Source: Deltaproteobacteria bacterium
GTDB lineage: Bacteria > Desulfobacterota > JADFXK01
Assembly (NCBI GenBank): GCA_015233295.1
Contig: JADFYC010000080.1
Coordinates: forward strand, 4,117 to 11,615
Direction: 5' to 3'
Length of the DNA stretch: 7,499 nt
Both the position numbers and the translations under genes were made by a program. The notes below the pieces were generated by a model that worked only from the letters and a program-made list of their open reading frames with translations, ran no database searches and was not told the DNA's origin. Positions 1 to 7,187 of the stretch are shown one piece after another. The first letter of the stretch is position 1, and each line of letters opens with the position of its first letter.

Positions 1-98
1 GATTGAATCTTATGAATCAATTCGCCCTTGCTGACGCCCACGCTTTTGACGTGCAGCCCCAAGGCCTTAGCCTTGTCTCGAACTTCATTCATTTTCAT
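1..98 (-). CDS. SAP-like / Rho-N-like small protein, N-terminal end (partial)
   Basis: The reverse strand starts with ATG at 98 and stays open through 32 codons to the window edge. The peptide begins MKMNEVRDKAKALGLHVKSV and continues through a Gly-Val-Ser-Lys-Gly-Glu-Leu-Ile pattern. This fits one SAP-type helix-turn-helix motif: a first helix (VRDKAKALG), a short turn, then a Lys-rich second helix (KGELIHKIQ). Such folds bind DNA or RNA, and small bacterial proteins of this type are often labelled SAP-domain or Rho-N-terminal-domain proteins of unknown role. A GAGG-containing purine stretch lies just upstream of the ATG and supports the start. The C-terminus is outside the window, so length and further domains are unknown. 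It shares the strand of the nucleotidyltransferase relic but is separated from it by over 300 bases, so a common operon is unlikely. Confidence 0.6.
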   Translation of the reverse strand, partial: MKMNEVRDKAKALGLHVKSVGVSKGELIHKIQ

Positions 99-425
99 GG
101 TCGTATCCTCTGCCTCTAACTTTGTTTTATTCCAACCCAGCCGGCAATCCCAAAAAACACAGTCGTCTTCGTCTCTTTTCCCAGGGCAGTAACTGCTTGT
201 GACGAGAAAAATTCTCCGAAAAGGTAATTTCTCCTCACGGGCACCGGTGATCAGGACCATAGGCCGCTCTTTGGTATACTTCGGATAGTTGACCAAGGTA
301 TGTTTAGTTTATCATTCTTATTCATAAAAATCAATGAGATTCGCGGCGTTTTCGGACCGGAAACCAACCAAGCTCCCGCACCGTGGATACAATCCGGTTA
401 CCCGCCCGGCTTTTGTTAACCGGCC
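99..425. other. Gene-free intergenic stretch
   Basis: I find no convincing gene here on either strand. It should contain the promoter of the small SAP-like gene on the minus strand, but I see no clear -35/-10 pair. The one visible structure is the inverted repeat CCGGTTA (394-400) / TAACCGG (417-423). It lies just past the stop of the nucleotidyltransferase relic and has no following T-run, so it is at best a weak terminator candidate. Confidence 0.4.
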
Positions 426-857
426 TCATGACCAGGACTCCAACATGGCCCGATATCTTAGCGGAGCAAGATCAAGATACTCTCGGCCGACGGATTCAAT
501 ATAATCGGTGGCCAATTCCTCATCTCTGGTGGAGATTAATCTTCCTCTGATCACGTGAAAACGAAAAGACAACGGCGCTTCGTTAATCACCCGGAGATCG
601 ACCTCACACGGGGGGCTCACCTCTTGCATAATCCGCTCAATCACTTTCCATTCAAAATCCCAATATGCCGTCGGGATAAGCCCGCGGACAAGGATGCCCA
701 CGTCGATGCCCCGGAAAAACGTCTCTTCGAGGAATGATCCATGCAGCCAGACGGCGATTATTTACTGGTAGCGGCTGATAATTTCGGCCATCCGCTCTGT
801 AATCGCGGTCCGTTCATCATCATCGGCGCGATAATAAATCAGGTTGTCGTCAAGCAT
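426..857 (-). pseudogene. MNT-type nucleotidyltransferase, interrupted by an in-frame stop
   Basis: Read from ATG at 857, the frame gives a helical start (MLDDNLIYYRADDDERTAIT), then meets TAA at 764-762. In the same frame it resumes with IIAVWLHGSFLEETFFRGID and runs to a normal stop at 426. The combined length, about 143 codons, suits a minimal nucleotidyltransferase (MNT, polymerase-beta fold) of the kind that pairs with HEPN toxins. The HGSF motif, a later CEVDLRVINEAPLSFRFHVI segment and the C-terminal REYLDLAPLRYR fit the family. The first Asp of the usual DxD metal motif (normally DIDVGIL) is Gly here (GIDVGIL), which would also impair catalysis. No good start codon lies between the stop and the GS motif; GTG at 701 falls after it. 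No HEPN partner is visible. The gene starts 56 bases after the phosphorylase stop, on the same strand. A sequencing error creating the TAA cannot be excluded, but the altered DxD argues for decay. Confidence 0.7.
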
Positions 858-913
858 GTTCAACCATCCAACCAGATTAAATGGGATCACTGCCCTGATC
901 GCCGGCCCGGAAA

Positions 914-3472
914 CTACCACCAGGTGATGTGACCGGTGTCGAATTTGTGGTTGAGAATATCTCTAGCCGGTAATACCCGGACGTTGAATCCGGTCTCACC
1001 GCTTTGAGTTAAAGGAAACTCCAGCGTAAATAGATGTTGCCCCGGCGACACTTCCTTTTGCCATTCCATTCTCATGGCCTGGGCATTGGTCACAGCATAG
1101 GCTTGAGCGTCAACTTTCCCGTAATAAACCTCCACCGCGACGTTCCAGGGGTTGATCTCGCCCAATTCCACGATGGCGCTGATAACCATGATGCCGCCGA
1201 CCTTGAGGACCCGATCAGCTTCTGTCTTCACATCAAGGACTTTTACTTTCCCCCACTGATCCTTGATAAAATTTCGCCAGTAAACCAGGTCCTTGGCTAA
1301 ATCGTAGTTATCCGAGGTCAGTCTTTCCCATTTTTGCAAGGCCGGGATATAGAACATATTCAGATAGTCAATCAACATCCGGTCGGTATTGAACACCGGG
1401 ACCACGGACCGCATAGACTCTTTCATCATCGCGGTCCAGCGTCTCGGGATGCCGGCCTCATCCCGCTGATAGAACATCGGAACGACTTCTTTCTCCAATA
1501 TCTCGTATAGAGCTAAGCTTTCGATCCCATCTTGCTCTGTTTGATTGGCGTATTCTTCCCCATTCCCGATGGTCCAGCCGTTTTTGCCATTGTACGACTC
1601 ATCCCACCAGCCATCCAAGACACTCAGGTTAATGCCGCCGTTGATCGGCCCCTTCATCCCTGAGGTCCCGCTGGCTTCCATGGGCCGCCGCGGGTTGTTC
1701 AGCCAGATGTCCACCCCCTGGATCATATATCTAGCGATTTCAATATCGTAATTCTCCAGAAAGACTATTCTATGGCGGAAGGTATCGGAACTGGACGTGT
1801 GGATCAGTTGTTTGATCAGATCCTTCCCCGGATTATCCTGCGGATGGGCCTTTCCGGCAAAGATGAACTGGACCGGACGACTGGGATTGTTGACCAAAAG
1901 ATCGAGTCGTTCAGGATCCGTGAAGAGTAACGTGGCTCGCTTATATCGAGCAAATCGTCTGGCAAATCCAATAGTTAGAGCGTCTGGATCAAAGACCTCC
2001 TCGGCGGCCGACACTTTGGTGTGATGTAAGCCCCGGGCTTTCAACTGCCGCGCCAACTGACGGCGGACAAAATAAACCAGCCGTTCCCGCAATCGCTCGT
2101 GAGTTCGCCACAGCTCGGCATCCGGTATCTTATCCACCCGTTCCCAGACCCGGCCGCTGTCTGGTTCGTCGAGCCATCTGGTGCCCAGATATCGGTCGTA
2201 CATTCTTTTCATTTCGTCAGATAGCCAGGTTTTGGTGTGGACGCCGTTAGTGACATGCTTAATGGGCACCTCATCTTCCGGGACACCCGGCCAGAGATGT
2301 TTCCAGGTCCGGCGGGAGACCTGGCCGTGCAACTTGCTGACGCCGTTGATCCGGTAAGACATTCTGAAAGATAATACGGCCATATTAAAGGGGCTATTAG
2401 GGTCGTTAGGGTTCTCGCGGCCGAACGCAATCAATTCCTCGATATCAATCCCGATGGCCTGGCACGAGGCGGTGAAATACTTTCGGATCAGGTCGACCGG
2501 AAAGACGTCAATCCCGGCCGGGACGGGCGTATGAGTGGTAAATACGTTAGTTGATTTGACTATTTCTCGGGCCTCATGCACTTTCAACCCATGATCCTGA
2601 ACCAACATATTGACCCGCTCCAGAGACAGGAACCCGGAATGGCCTTCGTTCATGTGGCAGACCATTGGGTCGTAACCCATTAATTTTAGAGCGCGAGTAC
2701 CTCCAATACCCAGCAATATCTCTTGCTTGATGCGCATTTCATTATCGCCGCCATAGAGCTGGTAGGTGATCTCCCGATCCTCTGGACTGTTCATTTCCAC
2801 ATTGGCATCTAACAAGAAATGGGGGACGCGGCCCACCTGCATCCGCCAGATTTGAGCATAGACTTTTCGTCCAGGATAATCTATGGATATAAATAAAGGC
2901 GTGCCATCAGGTTTTGTTTCAAGGGTTAAGGGCATATTAAAGTAATCATTTTCGGGATAGCTCTCCATCTGCCATCCATCCTGGTTCAGATATTGCTGGA
3001 AATATCCAAGCTTATAGAGAATGGACACACTTACGAGGGGCACCCCCAACTCACTGGCCGATTTCAGGTGCTCCGCCGACAGAATACCCAACCCGCCCGA
3101 ATAAAGCGGCAAGGATTCATGGAAGCCGGCTTCAAAAGTGAAGTAGGCAATACAGACTTTTTGATAATCAGGATAGTTCTTGGCAAACCACGTCGGAGCC
3201 TCCAGGTACTCTTCCAAATCCTCCAGGATCCGGTCCACCCTGGCCATGAAGACTTCATCGGTAACCAGATTTCTGTAGTTCTCTGCAGACAGAAGTCCAA
3301 GCATCTTCACTGGGTTATGGTGGCATTCCTCCCATAAATCCACATCTATGCTTCGAAAAAGATGGATGGCTTCAATATTCCAGCTCCACCAGATATTGTA
3401 GGCAATCTTTTTGAGGCCCTCCAACCGCTTGGGGATATCGGGCGAAACAACGAATCGCTTTATTTTGTTCAT
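914..3472 (-). CDS. glgP: Alpha-glucan (glycogen) phosphorylase, GT35, DUF3417 type
   Basis: This cytoplasmic pyridoxal-phosphate enzyme removes terminal glucose from alpha-1,4-glucans with phosphate, giving glucose 1-phosphate. The 852-residue product is full length for the bacterial/archaeal DUF3417-type phosphorylases, not the classical MalP/muscle type. Residues about 1-105 match the DUF3417 region (IAYNIWWSWNIEAIHLFRSI). The phosphorylase fold follows: LYSGGLGILSAEHLKSA near 124-140, HMNEGHSGF at 273-281, TTHTPVPAGIDVFP near 312-325 and KHVTNGVHT at 405-413. The cofactor segment EASGTSGMKG is at 599-608, with Lys607 the expected pyridoxal-phosphate lysine, followed by GGINLSVLDGWWDE. I chose ATG at 3472 because GGAGG sits 5 bases upstream. 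The frame stays open to a TTG at 3526, but the extension is unlikely to be translated. It follows the left GH57 fragment in the same direction, so the unit order is GH57 then phosphorylase. No frameshift or missing key residue is seen. A second copy starts at 7425 on the other strand. Confidence 0.95.
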   Translation of the reverse strand: MNKIKRFVVSPDIPKRLEGLKKIAYNIWWSWNIEAIHLFRSIDVDLWEECHHNPVKMLGLLSAENYRNLVTDEVFMARVDRILEDLEEYLEAPTWFAKNYPDYQKVCIAYFTFEAGFHESLPLYSGGLGILSAEHLKSASELGVPLVSVSILYKLGYFQQYLNQDGWQMESYPENDYFNMPLTLETKPDGTPLFISIDYPGRKVYAQIWRMQVGRVPHFLLDANVEMNSPEDREITYQLYGGDNEMRIKQEILLGIGGTRALKLMGYDPMVCHMNEGHSGFLSLERVNMLVQDHGLKVHEAREIVKSTNVFTTHTPVPAGIDVFPVDLIRKYFTASCQAIGIDIEELIAFGRENPNDPNSPFNMAVLSFRMSYRINGVSKLHGQVSRRTWKHLWPGVPEDEVPIKHVTNGVHTKTWLSDEMKRMYDRYLGTRWLDEPDSGRVWERVDKIPDAELWRTHERLRERLVYFVRRQLARQLKARGLHHTKVSAAEEVFDPDALTIGFARRFARYKRATLLFTDPERLDLLVNNPSRPVQFIFAGKAHPQDNPGKDLIKQLIHTSSSDTFRHRIVFLENYDIEIARYMIQGVDIWLNNPRRPMEASGTSGMKGPINGGINLSVLDGWWDESYNGKNGWTIGNGEEYANQTEQDGIESLALYEILEKEVVPMFYQRDEAGIPRRWTAMMKESMRSVVPVFNTDRMLIDYLNMFYIPALQKWERLTSDNYDLAKDLVYWRNFIKDQWGKVKVLDVKTEADRVLKVGGIMVISAIVELGEINPWNVAVEVYYGKVDAQAYAVTNAQAMRMEWQKEVSPGQHLFTLEFPLTQSGETGFNVRVLPARDILNHKFDTGHITWW

Positions 3473-3585
3473 GATTTCCTCCGGATTTTCCGAGGCATAT
3501 GAGACGCCATGCCGATCTAAACGCAACTATAAACCAAACTGCCGAGTTATACTTGGCACGGCCATAATCGACGCTTCTGAGAGCA
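3473..3585 (-). promoter_or_regulatory. Conserved leader of left phosphorylase (candidate promoter region)
   Basis: About 110 bases upstream of the ATG match the leader of the right copy (about 7312-7424) with scattered changes, including one block of several adjacent changes. Conserved items are the AAGTATAACTC and TATAGTTG stretches, each a possible -10 without a convincing -35. A short inverted repeat GGCAT (3494-3498) / ATGCC (3509-3513) lies just upstream of the ribosome site. Conservation between the two copies may be recent descent rather than function, so the promoter call is weak. Confidence 0.3.
3478..3482 (-). promoter_or_regulatory. Ribosome binding site of left phosphorylase
   Basis: On the minus strand GGAGG is followed by AAATC and then ATG, which is near-ideal spacing. 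It fixes the start at 3472 rather than at the upstream TTG. The same GGAGGAAATCATG is kept in the right copy. Confidence 0.85.
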
Positions 3586-3590
3586 CCTGT

Positions 3591-3613
3591 TACTGGTTAC
3601 TTGTACTGGTTAC
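3591..3613. repeat. Short direct repeat TACTGGTTAC in the GH57-phosphorylase gap
   Basis: TACTGGTTAC occurs at 3591-3600 and again at 3604-3613, a 13-base period. The right arm has a diverged, longer version of the same low-complexity block near 7273-7305 (ACCAGTAACCAGCAACCAG). It looks like repeat-type intergenic filler rather than an operator. Confidence 0.6.
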
Positions 3614-3659
3614 TCGTTTAAGACAATCTGCAACAAGAAACACAAGCAACGAGAAACCA

Positions 3660-4718
3660 TCAAGGCCGGCCGCGGTTCTTATCCATCACGGTCAGGGTCA
3701 AAGAAATGCCCAACCGGGCTTCTTCATTTTTTTCCAATGCCTCCTTGATCACAAAGGTCAGCATCGTGCCTTGATAATTTTTTTCAAAACCAGATTCCGA
3801 TTGAGACACGGTATAGATGGGGCCGAACCAGGCGGTGACCGGACGGTCAAAGACAAAAGATAGAGCAAAACCGTCTGAGGCATTGACCACGTTGATTCTG
3901 TTAACGTCGCTCCTCTCACCGGTTTCGTCAAGGGGAATTCGTTCCTCAGGGTTTTCAGGAAGAAGCAGATATCTATCGGGGTCAACGTCCGAAAGCAGGC
4001 CGAGATTAAATTCCACGCCGTACCAGAAAGACACCCCTTCCGGCCCCGGATTCTTGAATCGGTATCCGGCGGATAATGATAAGCCTGATTCGAAAATCAA
4101 TTCTTTCGTCAGTTGAACCGGTTTATCCCGGCCCCAGGAGGTGACCCGACCCATCCTGGTCATGACCAGGGAGACCCGATCGCCTCCCGCGGGATGATCC
4201 AGGTGAAAATCATAAGGCGCACCAATAAAGTCGCCGACCTCCACTCCGGGATCCCTTAGGAATTCCTCGACGCCGGTGCCGGGGGCCAGAAAATGATCCA
4301 GAAAACAATGTCGTTGATAATAATCATATATCAGGTAGTTTTCAAGGCCCTTTTCCTTGACCATGACTAGATCGTGGATGGATCTTATTTCGGTCTCATC
4401 TTCGACACCGTCTTCTTCTGCCTGGTACACGATGACATTATCCCCGGCCTCCCGGAGGGGGCGATGATAGGCTTCTTCTCGCCGGGTCAAGGTATTAGTC
4501 AAATTATAGGCCAAAGGCCGGAGGTCGAGTTCCACCAACGAGCCACCGGACCAAGGAGAAAAACAAGTACTAAGCCAACGGTTGCCGATCAGCACTTCAT
4601 CGTGCCCGTCCCGGTCAAAGTCTGTTACATTCACCCGGACCTCAGGCATTTCAGGGCTGGATTCATAGAGAATGGTTTCAGCATCTATCAACTCGCGACA
4701 AACTCCATCTCGCAAATG
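3660..4718 (-). pseudogene. GH57 4-alpha-glucanotransferase/alpha-amylase, C-terminal domain fragment (left copy)
   Basis: The minus-strand frame from the junction (about 4718) to the stop at 3660 encodes some 350 residues matching the C-terminal beta-rich domain (formerly DUF1926) of GH57 amylase/4-alpha-glucanotransferases. Visible segments are HLRDGVCRELIDAE, the acidic DFDRDGHDEVLIGN loop typical of this domain, SGGSLVELDLR, FWYGVEFNLG and a conserved end. The catalytic barrel is absent: upstream of the junction the frame runs into the antisense of the other GH57 copy, staying open to a TTG at 4835 and adding about 39 residues with no protein family resemblance. No good ribosome site is seen. 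The first ~178 residues are identical to the right copy; the rest differs at about 20 positions. It precedes the left phosphorylase by 187 bases on the same strand. Without a barrel it cannot be an active hydrolase, so I call it a gene remnant. Confidence 0.85.
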
Positions 4719-6659
4719 GGCCAGGTGGAGCTGATGGCCGGCGGCTTTTATGAGCCTCTTCTGGCCTCCATCCCGGAACGGGACGCGGTGGGTCAGGTAA
4801 ACATGATGCGGGACTATCTCAAAAGCCGTTTTCAATGCTCTGCCACCGGCCTGTGGCTGACGGAACGGATTTGGGAGCCGTCTTTACCCAAATTACTGGC
4901 CGCGACCGGAATTCGGTATACGGTGTTGGATGATACCCATTTCTACTATGCCGGGTTGGATCACCGGGATATGCGCGGTTATTATTTAACTGAGCGGGAA
5001 GGGCAGGTCCTGGCGGTGTTCCCGACTCTGAAAAAACTAAGATATTTTATCCCCTTCCGATCGGTGGAGGAGAATATAACCTTTTTTCGGCAACTGGGAG
5101 AAGAATGGGGCGACGCGGCCATTACCTACGGAGACGATGGGGAAAAATTTGGACTCTGGCCCAAGACATATGACTGGGTGATTAAGAAGGGGTGGCTCAA
5201 AAAATTCATGCGGACACTGGAAGAGAATGCCGACTGGTTGACCACCCAGACCCTGGGCGGGTACCTGGACCAGGCTCCGCCGCAGGGAAGAGTTTATCTT
5301 CCCACGGCATCATATGAAGAAATGACGGAATGGGCGCTACCGGCGGCAGCCTCAGCCAGGTTCTCCGATATCATTGCCGATCTTAAGGCCAAAGGGAAAT
5401 ACGATGAGTACCGGCCTTTCCTGAGGGGAGGGACGTGGGATAATTTCCTGGTTAAGTACAGCGAGTCTAATATATTGCACAAGAGATCCGTGTTTCTTAG
5501 CGACCGGGTTGAAGAAAATCCCGAGGCCCGGCGCCGGTTGTGGCGGGGTCAATGTAACTGCGCCTATTGGCACGGTTTGTTTGGCGGTCTCTACCTGCCC
5601 CATTTGCGAGATGGAGTTTGTCGCGAGTTGATAGATGCTGAAACCATTCTCTATGAATCCAGCCCTGAAATGCCTGAGGTCCGGGTGAATGTAACAGACT
5701 TTGACCGGGACGGGCACGATGAAGTGCTGATCGGCAACCGTTGGCTTAGTACTTGTTTTTCTCCTTGGTCCGGTGGCTCGTTGGTGGAACTCGACCTCCG
5801 GCCTTTGGCCTATAATTTGACTAATACCTTGACCCGGCGAGAAGAAGCCTATCATCGCCCCCTCCGGGAGGCCGGGGATAATGTCATCGTGTACCAGGCA
5901 GAAGAAGACGGTGTCGAAGATGAGACCGAAATAAGATCCATCCACGATCTAGTCATGGTCAAGGAAAAGGGCCTTGAAAACTACCTGATATATGATTATT
6001 ATCAACGACATTGTTTTCTGGATCATTTTCTGGCCCCCGGCACCGGCGTCGAGGAATTCCTAAGGGATCCCGGAGTGGAGGTCGGCGACTTTATTGGTGC
6101 GCCCTATGATTTTCACCTGGATCATCCCGCGGGAGAAGATCGGGTCTCACTGGTTATGACTAGGATGGGGCGGGTCTTATCCTGGGGCCGGGAAAAGCCG
6201 GTTCAAGTGACGAAAGAATTGATTTTTGATTCAAGCTTATCATTATCCGCCGGATACCGATTCAAGAATCCGGGCCCGGAAGGGGTGTCTTTCTGGTACG
6301 GGGTGGAATTTAATCTCGGCATGCTTTCGGATATTGACCCCGAAAGATATCTGCTTCTTCCGGAACCCCCTGAAGAACGAATCCTCCTTACTGAAACCGG
6401 TGAAAGGAACGATATCAACAGACTTAGCCTGGTCAATGCCTCTGACGGGTTTGCTATAACTTTTGTCTTTGACCGTCCGGTCACCGCCTGGTTCGGCCCC
6501 ATCTACACCGTGTCTCAATCCGAATCCGGTTTTGAAAAAAATTATCAAGGCACGATGCTGACCTTTGTGATCAGGGAAGCATTGGAAAAAAATGAAGAAG
6601 CCCGATTGGGCATATCTTTGACCCTGACCGTGATGGATAAAAATCGCGGCCGGCCTTGA
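4464..6659 (+). CDS. GH57 4-alpha-glucanotransferase/alpha-amylase, right copy, native N-terminus lost and replaced by antisense sequence
   Basis: GH57 homology starts at 4719 with GQVELMAGGFYEP and runs about 646 residues to the stop at 6659. These retaining enzymes cut or transfer alpha-1,4-glucan chains. The catalytic motifs are visible: WLTERIWEPS (codons from 4854) with the expected nucleophile Glu, codon 4863, and TYGDDGEKFG (from 5124) with the expected acid/base Asp. RVYLPTASYEEMTEWALP and YWHGLFGGLYLPHLR mark the middle region, followed by the C-terminal domain. Missing is the start of the barrel, about 90 residues, including the first family motif (HNHQP type). Upstream of 4719 the frame is antisense to the GH57 C-terminus and stays open to ATG 4374. 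ATG 4464 has GGAGG 5 bases upstream, so a chimera with about 85 foreign residues could be made; ATG 4716 has no ribosome site. Activity is doubtful. A second phosphorylase copy follows downstream. Confidence 0.8.
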   Translation: MIGFFSPGQGISQIIGQRPEVEFHQRATGPRRKTSTKPTVADQHFIVPVPVKVCYIHPDLRHFRAGFIENGFSIYQLATNSISQMGQVELMAGGFYEPLLASIPERDAVGQVNMMRDYLKSRFQCSATGLWLTERIWEPSLPKLLAATGIRYTVLDDTHFYYAGLDHRDMRGYYLTEREGQVLAVFPTLKKLRYFIPFRSVEENITFFRQLGEEWGDAAITYGDDGEKFGLWPKTYDWVIKKGWLKKFMRTLEENADWLTTQTLGGYLDQAPPQGRVYLPTASYEEMTEWALPAAASARFSDIIADLKAKGKYDEYRPFLRGGTWDNFLVKYSESNILHKRSVFLSDRVEENPEARRRLWRGQCNCAYWHGLFGGLYLPHLRDGVCRELIDAETILYESSPEMPEVRVNVTDFDRDGHDEVLIGNRWLSTCFSPWSGGSLVELDLRPLAYNLTNTLTRREEAYHRPLREAGDNVIVYQAEEDGVEDETEIRSIHDLVMVKEKGLENYLIYDYYQRHCFLDHFLAPGTGVEEFLRDPGVEVGDFIGAPYDFHLDHPAGEDRVSLVMTRMGRVLSWGREKPVQVTKELIFDSSLSLSAGYRFKNPGPEGVSFWYGVEFNLGMLSDIDPERYLLLPEPPEERILLTETGERNDINRLSLVNASDGFAITFVFDRPVTAWFGPIYTVSQSESGFEKNYQGTMLTFVIREALEKNEEARLGISLTLTVMDKNRGRP

Positions 6660-6700
6660 TGGTTTCTCGTTGCTTGTGTTTCTTGTTTCAGGTTGTTTTA
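6660..6700. other. Short gap sequence after right GH57 stop, shared with left copy
   Basis: TGGTTTCTCGTTGCTTGTG follows the GH57 stop in both arms, with only a few changes up to 6700, where the right arm is broken by the insertion. No terminator hairpin is apparent, consistent with read-through towards the phosphorylase in the uninterrupted arm. Confidence 0.5.
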
Positions 6701-6766
6701 CAATGTTATTGACTTAACAGTGCGGACAACCGAGCTAAATTTTTTTAAAATAGTCTATTCCGATTA

Positions 6767-6819
6767 AGCCCCAACGGGGCGCTCTAGGTTAGCCCAGGGC
6801 AGCGCCCTGGGTAGGGGCT
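6767..6819. repeat. Compact GC-rich multi-hairpin at left side of insertion
   Basis: Three nested pairings are seen: GCCCC (6768-6772) with GGGGC (6776-6780), loop AAC; CCCAGGGC (6793-6800) with GCCCTGGG (6804-6811), loop AGC; and an enclosing AGCCCC (6767-6772) with GGGGCT (6814-6819), which competes with the first. Repeats of this look are common between genes of environmental bacteria. There is no T-run, so this is not called a terminator. Confidence 0.65.
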
Positions 6820-6966
6820 GAGACTATACAAAATACCATATAATACACACAAAAATCAGCGGTAATCGAGCACTTCAAACGTCGTGGTATATCATGTTTA
6901 AAGGAAACCGCTTTGGGGGCCGATTGACCATCTGACCATCTTGCTAATACGTAACCATTTGGATTT

Positions 6967-7187
6967 CCCAGGGCGTTGCCCCAATGCTGTTGAATTAAGC
7001 GTGCGGCCTGGCTATCTTCGGATGTGATAAGATTCCTCACATTCGTTCGGAATGACAAATTTACTTCGTCATTCTGGATGGTTCACGTCTCGGTCATTTT
7101 GGTGCGAAGCTTCCTTGTCATTTCGAGCGAAGCGAGAAATCTTAACGTCGAATCCTTAATTCAACAACATTGGGGCAACGCCCTGGG
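6967..7187. repeat. Inner inverted repeat of the insertion
   Basis: Positions 6967-6999 (starting CCCAGGGCGTTGCCCCAATG) are the reverse complement of 7155-7187 with one mismatch in 33. This pair overlaps the outer palindrome on its right side, so the right end can pair either with 6777-6800 or with 6967-6999. Confidence 0.75.
7050..7143. repeat. Cluster of GTCATT-type dispersed repeat units
   Basis: GTCATT recurs at 7068, 7093 and 7117, about one unit per 24-25 bases, and an inverted AATGAC lies at 7051-7056. GAATGAC (7050-7056) and GTCATTC (7068-7074) can form a hairpin. The last unit continues as CGAGCGAAGCGAGAAATCTT, a form I recognise as widespread in intergenic DNA of many environmental bacteria. 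It has no known coding role. Confidence 0.6.

Larger units (their letters stand above)
3398..4720. repeat. Left arm of large inverted repeat (GH57 C-terminus, gap, phosphorylase start)
   Basis: This stretch is the reverse complement of 5599-7499, apart from the 572-base insertion there and base changes. Through the GH57 portion the alignment is gap-free, with paired coordinates summing to 10319. Positions 4216-4720 pair with 5599-6103 without a mismatch (505 bases). Positions 3660-4215 differ at about 52 of 556 by hand count. The arm should continue leftwards through the phosphorylase if the right copy is complete beyond the window. Confidence 0.95.

Noticed and set aside
394..423. CCGGTTA/TAACCGG inverted repeat as a terminator
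   Set aside because: The stem is only 7 pairs with a 16-base loop and has no T-run, so it is too weak to call.
555..932. Two plus-strand frames of 60 and 63 codons
   Set aside because: They are antisense to the nucleotidyltransferase relic and the gap before it, and show no family resemblance.
3473..3526. Longer phosphorylase start (TTG at 3526, 18 extra residues)
   Set aside because: GGAGG at ideal spacing before ATG 3472 is present in both copies, and MNKIKRF fits the family's usual start.
3591..3613. TACTGGTTAC pair as a CRISPR or operator
   Set aside because: There are only two 10-base units with a 3-base gap, in a low-complexity block that diverges between the arms.
3411..3863. Plus-strand 150-codon frame
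   Set aside because: It spans the antisense of the phosphorylase start, the leader and the GH57 end, and has no recognisable domain.
5352..5945. Minus-strand 197-codon frame whose start equals the N-terminus of the plus chimeric ORF
   Set aside because: It is the antisense of the right GH57 gene. The shared peptide arises because the same antisense DNA occurs in both arms; it is useful as proof of the inverted repeat, not as a gene.
6789..7058. Minus-strand 89-codon frame beginning MSFRTNVRNL
   Set aside because: It lies wholly inside the palindromic insertion and reads through its repeat units. The peptide is the usual by-product of translating such repeats, and no domain or ribosome site is seen.
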